This document shows, one piece after another, positions 26,897 to 34,829 of a stretch of 64,000 nucleotides of DNA. Source of the DNA: Bremerella alba (GTDB lineage Bacteria > Planctomycetota > Planctomycetia > Pirellulales > Pirellulaceae). The notes under the pieces were generated by a model. That model was not told the DNA's origin, ran no database searches, and saw nothing but the letters and a program-made list of their open reading frames with translations. Position 1 is the stretch's first letter, and every line of letters starts with the position of its first letter. The translations under genes and the position numbers were made by a program. The DNA is taken from positions 1-64,000 of the forward strand of contig NZ_JABRWO010000002.1 in the NCBI RefSeq assembly GCF_013618625.1, written 5' to 3'.

Positions 26897-28201
26897 ATGA
26901 AGCTTCTTTATCCAAGCCGTGTTTTCGCAGTGCTCGGGCTTCTATCTCTCATTTCAGCAATGTCGGCGACCGACAGTCTCGCGTGCACCACCGCTGTAAT
27001 TAGTGGTAAAGTCACCCCAGACGGACGCCCTCTGTTGTGGAAGAACCGCGATACCAGAACGAGCCTTCATAACGAAGTTGCATTGATTACCAAAGGAAAG
27101 TATCAGGCGGTCGCCGTGGTCAGCGCCGGCAAACGCAGCAGTGTGTGGATGGGGGTCAACGAAGTTGGTTTCTGCATCGAGAATTCTCTGAGCAAAGACC
27201 TTTCGACCAAAGACGATTCCTCGGGCCCTGGTAACGGAACGTTTATGCGTATGGCGTTGGAAAGGTGCAAGACGGTTGATGATTTCCGCCGCTTGCTGGA
27301 GGAAACCAACATCTCAGGCCGAAGCACTGTCGCAAATTTCGGCGTCATCGACGCTCATGGCGGTGCCGCGTTATTTGAAACTGGACCCAAGACCTATAAA
27401 CTCTTCGATGCAAACGATCCGGTGACTGCCCCTAACGGATACATCGTCCGGTCGAACTTTTCAACGACTGCCCAGAAATTGAAGTCCAATCCACCTGCTG
27501 AAAATCTGGATGGCATCTACTCGGGCGAGCGATACCTGCGTGCAACCTGTATTTTGAACGAAGTTGGCTTTGACGACATCTCGGTTCAAGACGTGGTCCG
27601 CAACTGTTGCCGGGACATGAGCGATGATTCTGGGAACCCCTATCCCGGTTCCGTTAATGGTCCCAAGGGAGAACTTCCAGAATCCATCGCGACCACCAAC
27701 ACAATTAGCCGCACCACCACCGTCTCGGCCGTCGTATTTCACGGTGTTAAACCAGGCGAGAATCCAAAGCTGACAACGATGTGGACGATGCTCGGTGATC
27801 CTAAGTTTTCGATTGCGGTGCCGGTATTTCCAGTAGGCGAAGTTGCCGATCCACTGACCGACGATAGGGGTGGGGAAATTGGCGAAATCGCGATTACTCT
27901 TCGAGACTGGCACAAGACTTCTGATGGCCAAGGAATCGATACCGATCGAATGACCGAAATCTGGAAGGACCTCTGGCGAACCGAAGACGCTCTTGTCACG
28001 ACCGTGTTAGAGGCGAAGCAACGCTGGAGTGAAAAGGGGATCTCGGTCAGCGAAATCAGAGAGCTTCAGCGCATGGCAGGCCAGCAAGCGATGGACGCCA
28101 TGCAGCAAGAGTTAATCGAGGAGAAAAACGCTGCCTTGTCTCTTCGGGCTCCAGAGCCTCCATCGTTCGCTACTTCCCTGGAAGCGGCTGCCGGCAAATA
28201 G
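26897..28201 (+). CDS. C45/C69-type Ntn-hydrolase (acyl-amino acid amidohydrolase), exported
   Basis: 434 residues. A signal peptide ends ...SATDSLA and the next residue is Cys30 (CTTAVISGKVTPDGRPLLWKNRD), so signal peptidase cleavage itself would expose the N-terminal nucleophile. This start is characteristic of the isopenicillin-N acyltransferase (C45), choloylglycine and C69 dipeptidase superfamily. Later landmarks are VWMGVNEVGFCIENS, AGRSTV-like NISGRSTVANFGVID and TTNTISRTTTVSAVVFHG. The lipobox consensus is not met (Leu at -2), so lipidation is unlikely. It would hydrolyse amide bonds of acyl-amino acids or small peptides. First gene of a rightward set with BPL_N copy 2 and the GGCT-like gene. 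Confidence 0.8.
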   Translation: MKLLYPSRVFAVLGLLSLISAMSATDSLACTTAVISGKVTPDGRPLLWKNRDTRTSLHNEVALITKGKYQAVAVVSAGKRSSVWMGVNEVGFCIENSLSKDLSTKDDSSGPGNGTFMRMALERCKTVDDFRRLLEETNISGRSTVANFGVIDAHGGAALFETGPKTYKLFDANDPVTAPNGYIVRSNFSTTAQKLKSNPPAENLDGIYSGERYLRATCILNEVGFDDISVQDVVRNCCRDMSDDSGNPYPGSVNGPKGELPESIATTNTISRTTTVSAVVFHGVKPGENPKLTTMWTMLGDPKFSIAVPVFPVGEVADPLTDDRGGEIGEIAITLRDWHKTSDGQGIDTDRMTEIWKDLWRTEDALVTTVLEAKQRWSEKGISVSEIRELQRMAGQQAMDAMQQELIEEKNAALSLRAPEPPSFATSLEAAAGK

Positions 28202-28258
28202 CCACAACCCTCCCGAACCATTCCCGCCAACTCAATCTCCGCATTGGAATAGTAAGTG

Positions 28259-29065
28259 ATGTCGCACGTAAATACTCTCGCCAATTCAAACCTATTGCTG
28301 CCGATCTGTGTGATCGCCCTGACTTTGGCAGTCGCCATGCCTGTGGTGGCCCAGACCTCTGTGGTCACCGAGACAGGTCCTCAGATCCGAGTTGCCGTCT
28401 ATAGCCACTCAAACGGAAAAGGCAATGGACCTACAAATCTGAAACGCATCCTTATTGAAGAAACCGGCTTTAAAACAACGATTGTCAGTCCAGCGCAAAT
28501 TCGCGATGGCGTCCTCAGTGATTTCGATGTCCTGATCATGCCAGGTGGATCCGGTAGTAAACAGGCTGAGATGCTGGAAGATGTTGGATGCGAAGTGGTA
28601 AAGAACTTTGTTAGAGATGGCGGTGGTTACGTCGGCATTTGTGCTGGCTCTTATCTCGCCTCTTCGCACTATTCCTGGTCGCTGGGTCTGATCAACGCCA
28701 AGGTGTGGGATCGCTCTCACTGGGCTCGAGGAACAGGAACGGTTTCGCTTGATATCTCTCCTGCTGGCTGCAAACTTCTAAACACGGAAGAAGCCGAACT
28801 TGATTGCTACTATGGTCAAGGACCACTGCTTGTTCCTGATAACAAATCTTCGTTACCAGGCTACGAAGTCCTTGCGTCCTATGGGACCGAAATCGCTAAA
28901 AAGGGTGCACCAGAAGGATCGATGGTCGGGACACATGCGATCGTGCGATCGATATACGGTCAGGGGCGCGTAATCTGCTTTAGCCCTCATCCAGAGACGT
29001 CTAGCGGCCCCAACTCCATCATGGCCGAGGGCGTTCGCTGGGCCGGTAGCGGCCAAGTCGAATAG
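28259..29065 (+). CDS. Exported BPL_N / class I glutamine amidotransferase-like protein (copy 2)
   Basis: About 268 residues from the ATG at 28259 (a GTG one codon earlier is also possible). Signal peptide LLLPICVIALTLAVAMPVVA, then the same domain as the protein at 21835: VLIMPGGSGSKQAEML, GGGYVGICAGSYL (nucleophile Cys), YYGQGPLLVP and CFSPHPETSSGP. The two copies share most of their length and probably arose by duplication. Each follows or precedes a peptidase or amidase gene. 58 bp after the C45 stop, so likely co-transcribed with it. Biochemical activity unknown. Confidence 0.85.
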   Translation: MSHVNTLANSNLLLPICVIALTLAVAMPVVAQTSVVTETGPQIRVAVYSHSNGKGNGPTNLKRILIEETGFKTTIVSPAQIRDGVLSDFDVLIMPGGSGSKQAEMLEDVGCEVVKNFVRDGGGYVGICAGSYLASSHYSWSLGLINAKVWDRSHWARGTGTVSLDISPAGCKLLNTEEAELDCYYGQGPLLVPDNKSSLPGYEVLASYGTEIAKKGAPEGSMVGTHAIVRSIYGQGRVICFSPHPETSSGPNSIMAEGVRWAGSGQVE

Positions 29066-29137
29066 GCCTTGGGACCGGCACTTGGGCGTCATTCAACCTT
29101 GCTCTGCAATTCCTCTCCAACATAGGATTCTCGTAGA

Positions 29138-29815
29138 TTGATCTCTCATCAATTTGAGGAGTCGCGAATACTTGATCGTATCGCTAGTATCAAGCTTCCA
29201 TTGGACGAACACCAGGGTAAGGAGCATTCCTATCCTTGGGAACTCGAGTCTATTCTCCCTCATCCCGAGTCTCGCATTTCCCTGGTTGGATACGGAAGCC
29301 TGATCAATCTGAAGTCGGCCTGTCGCACCTTCGCTCCGGAGACTGTGCGACAGGCACGGCCCGTGATCGTTTTAAAAGCTCGTCGCGTTTACGAGTACGT
29401 CATGAGCCCACGTGGCCGCCAGGTCTACGGCGGCGAGATCTGCAAAACTCGGTGCGGCGTCCTGAATGCCCGGCCCACCGACTCGATCGAAAACTGGTTC
29501 AACGGCCTTGTGTTCTCGCTTAACCTGTCCGAGATGCAGTCGTTGATCAATCGCGAGTCGGCCTACGACCTGATCTCAGCATGGACAACACCTTGGAACG
29601 ACGACGGTAGTTCGCCAAGTACTGCCTACTTTCTGTCGTGCCGCCAACAATCGTTTGGTGGTAGGCGAACGATCAATCCAGACCTTCTTCCTCATCCCAA
29701 GTATCATGCGGTTTGTGAGCAAGGGTGCCGTGAGGTGTCTGCAGGTTTTCTAGACGCGTTTCACAATAGCACCTGGGTTCGCGATACTCGTCTTGTTGAT
29801 ACGGATTCGTTATAG
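29138..29815 (+). CDS. Gamma-glutamylcyclotransferase-like (GGCT/AIG2 fold) protein
   Basis: 225 residues, read from a TTG at 29138 because the signature lies before the first internal Met. The GGCT nucleotide-loop-like motif GYGSLIN is at 51-55 and the candidate catalytic acid is E140 in NRESAYDLIS. The fold family converts gamma-glutamyl amino acids to 5-oxoproline plus free amino acid. No signal peptide, so cytosolic, unlike its neighbours. Its nearness to the gamma-glutamyltransferase at 30890 supports a gamma-glutamyl-handling role. The protein is longer than bacterial GGCT (about 115-190 residues) and could have another substrate. An ATG start is not available, a mild caution. Confidence 0.7.
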   Translation: MISHQFEESRILDRIASIKLPLDEHQGKEHSYPWELESILPHPESRISLVGYGSLINLKSACRTFAPETVRQARPVIVLKARRVYEYVMSPRGRQVYGGEICKTRCGVLNARPTDSIENWFNGLVFSLNLSEMQSLINRESAYDLISAWTTPWNDDGSSPSTAYFLSCRQQSFGGRRTINPDLLPHPKYHAVCEQGCREVSAGFLDAFHNSTWVRDTRLVDTDSL

Positions 29816-29864
29816 AAGTTCGCTAGATGCCATTCGGCACTCGAATAACTGCACTTTCAAGCGA

Positions 29865-29902
29865 CAAGGCCGGTTCCTTCGTTTTCGAAGAAACCGGCCT
29901 TG
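29865..29902. terminator. Strong bidirectional terminator hairpin
   Basis: CAAGGCCGGTT (29865-29875) pairs exactly with AACCGGCCTTG (29892-29902). Inside it CTTCG/CGAAG extends the stem around a TTTT loop. It sits 50 bp after the GGCT-like stop and 39 bp after the convergent DUF1559 stop (29941), the expected place for a shared terminator. Confidence 0.8.
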
Positions 29903-29940
29903 CTGTTGATATGTGGAGATGTAAGGAGTAATCGCTCGAT

Positions 29941-30813
29941 TCAGAACGCTCCGACTACCTCACCATCGTTTCTTTGACCCAGCCGAATAAGCGTCGTTCC
30001 ATCGATCGTTTCTGGAAGGAAATCAACCGAGCCATCGCCAACGAGGAACTGAACACCTCCGGGATGATTACTTGAGAAAGCCCAAGTGTTTTCACCATTG
30101 AGTTTGTAATTATCGTTGTCCCAGACGCATCGCATCACGCCGGCATAACCTGCGCTATAGGTCACGCCTACCCATTGCCCACCAGCCCATGGTCGTTCGG
30201 GTGCCTTGTCGACAAAGCTACGCTCGGCAACCATCAGCGAATGACTTAGTCCATCTGTAGCGTCACGGAACTTAATGAAGCTCACCTGGAACATAAAACC
30301 ACCGTAGTCGCCAAGATCGTCCGAACTGGAACGGTAACCGCCGGAGCTGTCAGACCCTTGAACGGCAATGTAGTTCGACATCCCTTGATCGTTGCGTTCC
30401 GGGTTCTGATCAGGACCTGTATCTGACGGACAGCGATACGCAGACAACACCGTCTGTGTGTACTGGTCGGGATCACGAGGAATTCTTTTCGTGGAAACTT
30501 CCATTACATCGTACAAGGCACTCTGTTCGATCTGGGGGAGGATCATAGATTGCCAGCCCCAACCGCGATTGTAATAGTCTGGGTCACGATAATAAGCCGC
30601 CGGCAAGCCGCCGAAGATGTCGTGATAATTGTGCAACGCCAAGCCCATTTGCTTGAAATTGTTCTGGCATTGCATCCGGCGTGCGGCTTCTCTCGCCTGT
30701 TGAACAGCAGGTAAAAGCAGTGCAATCAGGATTCCAATAATCGCGATAACGACCAGCAGTTCAACTAAGGTAAATGCCCCGCGAGGTTTCGGGATAGAAA
30801 CATTTGACTTCAT
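29941..30813 (-). CDS. DUF1559 protein with prepilin-type N-terminus (copy 3)
   Basis: 290 residues. The N-terminus [22 protein letters not shown] with [16 protein letters not shown] and the C-terminal SNHPGGVQFLVGDGSVDFL place it in the same family as the genes at 11019 and 16455. Unlike those, it has no lipoprotein gene downstream; the gamma-glutamyltransferase gene lies upstream on the same strand with a 76-bp gap. SD-like GGA is present before the ATG (ACGGAGCCAACTGCAATG). Function unknown. Confidence 0.93.
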   Translation of the reverse strand: MKSNVSIPKPRGAFTLVELLVVIAIIGILIALLLPAVQQAREAARRMQCQNNFKQMGLALHNYHDIFGGLPAAYYRDPDYYNRGWGWQSMILPQIEQSALYDVMEVSTKRIPRDPDQYTQTVLSAYRCPSDTGPDQNPERNDQGMSNYIAVQGSDSSGGYRSSSDDLGDYGGFMFQVSFIKFRDATDGLSHSLMVAERSFVDKAPERPWAGGQWVGVTYSAGYAGVMRCVWDNDNYKLNGENTWAFSSNHPGGVQFLVGDGSVDFLPETIDGTTLIRLGQRNDGEVVGAF

Positions 30814-30889
30814 TGCAGTTGGCTCCGTGAGATAAATATGTCAGGAAGGTGACTCTTAACAAACACTAAAATAATTTTTCAGACTCGGA

Positions 30890-32653
30890 CTACTCGACCG
30901 CCCGCGCACCGCCTCCGCGCCGCCAGTCGGAAACGCCGCGCGCTTCGCCAGTCTCCAGGTCGACGATAATCCCGTTCGCGCATCCCTGTCGCCAGACATC
31001 GTTCGCTTCGATCTCGTGTCCCATTGCCTCCAGCTTCGGTTTCATCTCGTCAAACAGTCCGTTATCGGAGGCTTCAAAACGAATAGCATCTGGGAACCAT
31101 TGATGATGAAAGCGAGGTCCATCAATCGCTTCATCAAGTGGACGATCCAGGATCAGTGTTTGCATCACAATTTCCGTGACGGTATTGATAATTGTGCGGC
31201 CACCGGGGCTACCGATTAGTAGTTTGGTCTTACCGTTCTCACGCACGATAGTTGGTGACTGTGAACTAAGCATGCGTTTGCCTGGGGCGATTAAGTTCGG
31301 CTCAGTGCCAATCTTCCCTTTTCGGTCCGTGTACCCAGGGTACCAGTTGAAATCCCCCATCTCGTTGTTCAACAGCATACCGGTGCCCGGAACGACAATT
31401 CGACAACCGTAGGTCGATTCAAGCGTATATGTATTGCTGACGGCTAGTCCGTCCTTATCAATTACTGAGAAGTGAGTCGTCTCCGAACTCTCGTAAGGTC
31501 CCTCAGCGAGCGGGATATCTCCGGCGATATCTTCACTTGGCGTAGCTTGCGAGGTATCGATGGTCGAGGCGAGTTGCCAGGCATGTTCTTCGGAAGTAAT
31601 GTCGGTCGGTACGGTGACAAAGTCGGGGTCTCCCAACCATGCGGCCCGTTCGCGGAAACCGCGGCGCATCACCTCTGTCATAAGGTGGACCTGTTCGACC
31701 GTCCAAAAATCATCCGACTGGGTTGGAAATTCCAAGGCTTCCAGCATCCGCAACTGCATTAAGACGGTCGTACCTCCTGACGATGGTAGAGGAGCACCAA
31801 ACACCGTATAGGGACCAATCTCTCCTTCCACAGCCGGCAAGACCTGGGCCGTGTACTGCTTAAGGTCTTCCAGCGTGATCAAGCCCCCGCCGCGTTTCGA
31901 CTCGGCCGCAATCTTTTGGGCGATTGCTCCTTCGTAGAACACACTCGGGCCATCTTCCGCAATCAATGTAAGCGTTTTGGCAAGATCCGCTTGTACGAGC
32001 TTATCGCCTGGCTTCCAGGGACGACCGTTAGGATTACCATAAACGCGGCGAAACTCAGCAAAGCGTGGCAACTTCTGGATATAGTCCACCGAAAACACTA
32101 AGTTCAGTGAGTACGCGAGGTAGGGGTCAACAACGATGCCCTCACGAGCAAGGTCTATTGAGGGAGCGATGATCTCATGCCACGGTAACTTGCCATACTT
32201 CTCATGTGCCAACGCCATCCCCCGAACCGTGCCGGGAACACCCGCCATGCGAATATGCTTGCGTTGTTTCCAGTTCACGAAACTTTTCGTGTCGACATTT
32301 GCGGGGGACTTTTCACGGTAGTTAATGCAAACCACCTCTTCGTCAGGCGGAGCAATCATCATGAAACCACCGCCGCCGATGTTTCCGGCTTCCGGCCAGG
32401 TCACCTCCAGGGCAAACGCAACCCCAATCGCTGCATCAACGGCATTTCCACCTTTGGCGAGGATATCTCGACCGACCTCAGAGGCGAGTGGAGTGTCCGA
32501 GGTGACGACACCCAACTTTCCTTGGACAACCTCGACGGGCTTACGGGGCGGTCGAACGATTTCCTCAGCCGAGAGCGTTGGGCTGACCAAGTTGCTCAGC
32601 AGCCCTCCGATAGCGAACAATGCGAAAGTGCAAAAATGATGATATCGAATCAT
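30890..32653 (-). CDS. ggt: Gamma-glutamyltransferase (T3 Ntn-hydrolase), exported
   Basis: Cleaves gamma-glutamyl bonds (glutathione, gamma-Glu peptides, gamma-D-Glu or poly-gamma-glutamate ends depending on the member) outside the cytoplasmic membrane. About 587 residues from the ATG at 32653, which has AAGG six bases upstream and a signal peptide. Family signatures: GGNAVDAAIGVAFALEVTWPE, NIGGGGFMMI, REKSPA, the autoprocessing site SSETTHFSVID (Thr nucleophile), LLNNEMGDF and LSSQSPTIV with IGSPGGRTI. Full length. Directly downstream of the NhaC-type transporter gene (39-bp gap), suggesting co-expression. With the GGCT-like protein it forms a gamma-glutamyl module; the acceptor and substrate are not predictable. 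Confidence 0.95.
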   Translation of the reverse strand: MIRYHHFCTFALFAIGGLLSNLVSPTLSAEEIVRPPRKPVEVVQGKLGVVTSDTPLASEVGRDILAKGGNAVDAAIGVAFALEVTWPEAGNIGGGGFMMIAPPDEEVVCINYREKSPANVDTKSFVNWKQRKHIRMAGVPGTVRGMALAHEKYGKLPWHEIIAPSIDLAREGIVVDPYLAYSLNLVFSVDYIQKLPRFAEFRRVYGNPNGRPWKPGDKLVQADLAKTLTLIAEDGPSVFYEGAIAQKIAAESKRGGGLITLEDLKQYTAQVLPAVEGEIGPYTVFGAPLPSSGGTTVLMQLRMLEALEFPTQSDDFWTVEQVHLMTEVMRRGFRERAAWLGDPDFVTVPTDITSEEHAWQLASTIDTSQATPSEDIAGDIPLAEGPYESSETTHFSVIDKDGLAVSNTYTLESTYGCRIVVPGTGMLLNNEMGDFNWYPGYTDRKGKIGTEPNLIAPGKRMLSSQSPTIVRENGKTKLLIGSPGGRTIINTVTEIVMQTLILDRPLDEAIDGPRFHHQWFPDAIRFEASDNGLFDEMKPKLEAMGHEIEANDVWRQGCANGIIVDLETGEARGVSDWRRGGGARAVE

Positions 32654-32692
32654 GTTAATCCTTGTTAACGAAGCGAGTGACATAGAGTTGCC

Positions 32693-34471
32693 TTAACAAA
32701 ACACTAAGACCGTCAAGGTCCAACATGCCAATGCCAGCAGCGCAGCGACGCTTGCCGGAATGATTTGAGTGAAAACATGATCCATCAGGTCCGCCCCGGT
32801 GGTCATCGCGCTGAGCACGGTCGTGTCAGAAATCGGTGAACATTGATCGCCAAACACACTTCCATTAAGCACGCAGGCAAAGCAAACCGAAAGGTAAAGG
32901 GATTCATTGGAAAGCCCTTGTGATGTGGCCAATGCTAAGGCAAGAGGCATTGCCAACGGAAACGCGACAGCAAAAGTCCCCCAACTCGTTCCTGTCGAGA
33001 ATGCAATGCCGATGGTGATGACAAACAAAAGTCCAGGCAGGCTCCAATATGGGACCGAGTCACCTAGTAAATCGACAAGGAATGCGCCGCCTCCTATCTT
33101 TTGTGTCAGGTCGCCAAGGGTCACTGCCAGCATTAAGATTAAGGACGCAAACACCACGCTTTGTAGTCCACTCCCCACGCCAGCCATCAAGTCTTGCAAA
33201 GACATACCACGCAAGAGTGCGATACTCCCTGCAACAATCAACGCGAGGGCAAAGGCCCACCGCACTTGGGGAGTCCCTGTCAGATAGAAACTGCCGACAG
33301 CAACCATGGTTAATAGAACAATCGGCAAGCAGAAATCGATGGGATGGGGCTTGTAATGAGGAGCGATCTTCTTCGCATCGGGGCTATCAAACGCCATAGG
33401 ACTGGCGTCTGGTCGATCTAATTGGCCCGTCTCTCGTGCTCGCACAATTGCTTCGCGAAATCGCTTACCCAAAATGGGAGCACGATCGATCGCTAAAAGA
33501 AACGTACCCAGCACGGCGAAAATCGCATAGAAGCTTAGAGGCAATGCTTGAAAGAAGAACTGAATGCGGTCGTGCTCACTGGCAAGGTAGGCAATGCCAG
33601 GAACATAAATGAGGGCCTGAATATAGCCTGGCCAAGCATTGAATGCGATCAAACAGGCAATCGGCGAAGCCGTAGAGTCGACGATATAGGACAGCTCTTC
33701 GTGACTGATATTTTGCTTATCGGAAACAGGACGCACGGCCGTGCCGACTAACACTGTGCTAATCGTTCCGCCCTGAAAGAACAGAATGCCCAAGCACCAG
33801 GCCGCGAGTTTCGCGGTCCGAGGACCTTTCACAAACGTCCTCGAGACCCACTCGGCAAATGCCTGAGCCGTTCCCGTCTGCGCCCAGATTCCCAGCAAAC
33901 CTCCTAGCAGCCAAAGGTATAGCAACAGTATTCCGGCTGCCTTGACGGTCGCCATGGAAGGTAAGAGGACCTGATCCAATACGTCGATTTGACCCAAGAT
34001 AAAAGCACCACTGATAGTGCCCAATAGTAGCGAAGTCAGAGGTTCACGAAACACCCAACACGAAACAATCGCCACAAGCGCCGGGAATAGTGACCAGATG
34101 CCATAGTGTGGTGTGGTTGTTCGACGCACGTATTGACGCTCGCCGGACTGCGTCATGCGGGAGACAAGTAAGCTTGTTACTTCAGGCGTGGTATCGTCAG
34201 CCTGATGTTTCTTAATGTCTTCATCGGTGAGGCCAGAGTCCTCCAGCGGGACAGACAATGACAAGTCATCAATTTCGCCCGAGTCGAGCACGACGTCTTG
34301 CACAACCCAAATTGGCGAGATGCTTTGTCCGACAAAGAGTGATACCAATAGGACAACGGCTATTGCTCCTAGAAAGGCAATGCGACGCAAAAGAGGCACC
34401 GCTTGCGGAGCGATTTCTTCAGTCGCATCTTGTCCAGGATCTGATTGTTGATGGTCGGTTTGCGGAAGCAA
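32693..34471 (-). CDS. NhaC-family Na+/H+ antiporter-like transporter
   Basis: A polytopic membrane protein of 592 residues from a TTG at 34471. Hydrophobic segments run through the protein, with GTISGAFILGQIDVL, FFQGGTISTVLVGTAVRPV, GIAFSTGTSWGTFAVAFPLAMPLAL and SVFGDQCSPISDTTVLSAMTTGADLMDHVFTQ; the last two are signatures of the NhaC/ion-transporter superfamily. An extra N-terminal helix plus about 60 acidic residues (VVLDSGEIDDLSLSVP) precede the core, which is unusual. Some NhaC-type proteins exchange organic or amino acids rather than protons. Here, between the gamma-glutamyltransferase and a sigma-54 regulator, Na+-coupled amino acid or peptide movement is as likely as pH homeostasis. 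Confidence 0.88.
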   Translation of the reverse strand: MLPQTDHQQSDPGQDATEEIAPQAVPLLRRIAFLGAIAVVLLVSLFVGQSISPIWVVQDVVLDSGEIDDLSLSVPLEDSGLTDEDIKKHQADDTTPEVTSLLVSRMTQSGERQYVRRTTTPHYGIWSLFPALVAIVSCWVFREPLTSLLLGTISGAFILGQIDVLDQVLLPSMATVKAAGILLLYLWLLGGLLGIWAQTGTAQAFAEWVSRTFVKGPRTAKLAAWCLGILFFQGGTISTVLVGTAVRPVSDKQNISHEELSYIVDSTASPIACLIAFNAWPGYIQALIYVPGIAYLASEHDRIQFFFQALPLSFYAIFAVLGTFLLAIDRAPILGKRFREAIVRARETGQLDRPDASPMAFDSPDAKKIAPHYKPHPIDFCLPIVLLTMVAVGSFYLTGTPQVRWAFALALIVAGSIALLRGMSLQDLMAGVGSGLQSVVFASLILMLAVTLGDLTQKIGGGAFLVDLLGDSVPYWSLPGLLFVITIGIAFSTGTSWGTFAVAFPLAMPLALALATSQGLSNESLYLSVCFACVLNGSVFGDQCSPISDTTVLSAMTTGADLMDHVFTQIIPASVAALLALACWTLTVLVFC

Positions 34472-34829
34472 GTCAATGACACCCTAGTGAAAATAAGGAA
34501 GTCGAAAATCATCGCTCCGCCAAGCAATTCTTTTCGATCAGTGTGATTATGTTGCCGGTGATATAAAGCAACCTAGATGCCGAACCTTGCCCGCTCAATC
34601 AGAAAAGCAAGGATAAACCCAGCAATGCAAAACCGGTAGAAAAGATTGCGTCTTGCGCGTACCGAATCGGGTTGCCCAAGACCACGGATAGCTCTCAGGA
34701 AGGAATTGTCTTCCTGGAAGGCCGCTGACGAATCGTCAACGTGTAGACCAAGGATGCTGATAAATTGTCAACAACGGCAACTATATTGAGCACCGTCGAC
34801 GCGGCCCATCCAAAATTTTTCAAAAAGAA
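34472..34829. other. Intergenic region upstream of the NhaC-type transporter gene
   Basis: About 360 bp between two minus-strand genes. Two small inverted repeats are visible: CAGGAAG/CTTCCTG (34696-34716, 7-base loop) and TGACG-AAT-CGTCA (34726-34738). Neither has a U-tract; the second could be an operator for the transporter/ggt unit. No gene seen, and I could not place a sigma-54 promoter with confidence. Confidence 0.35.
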
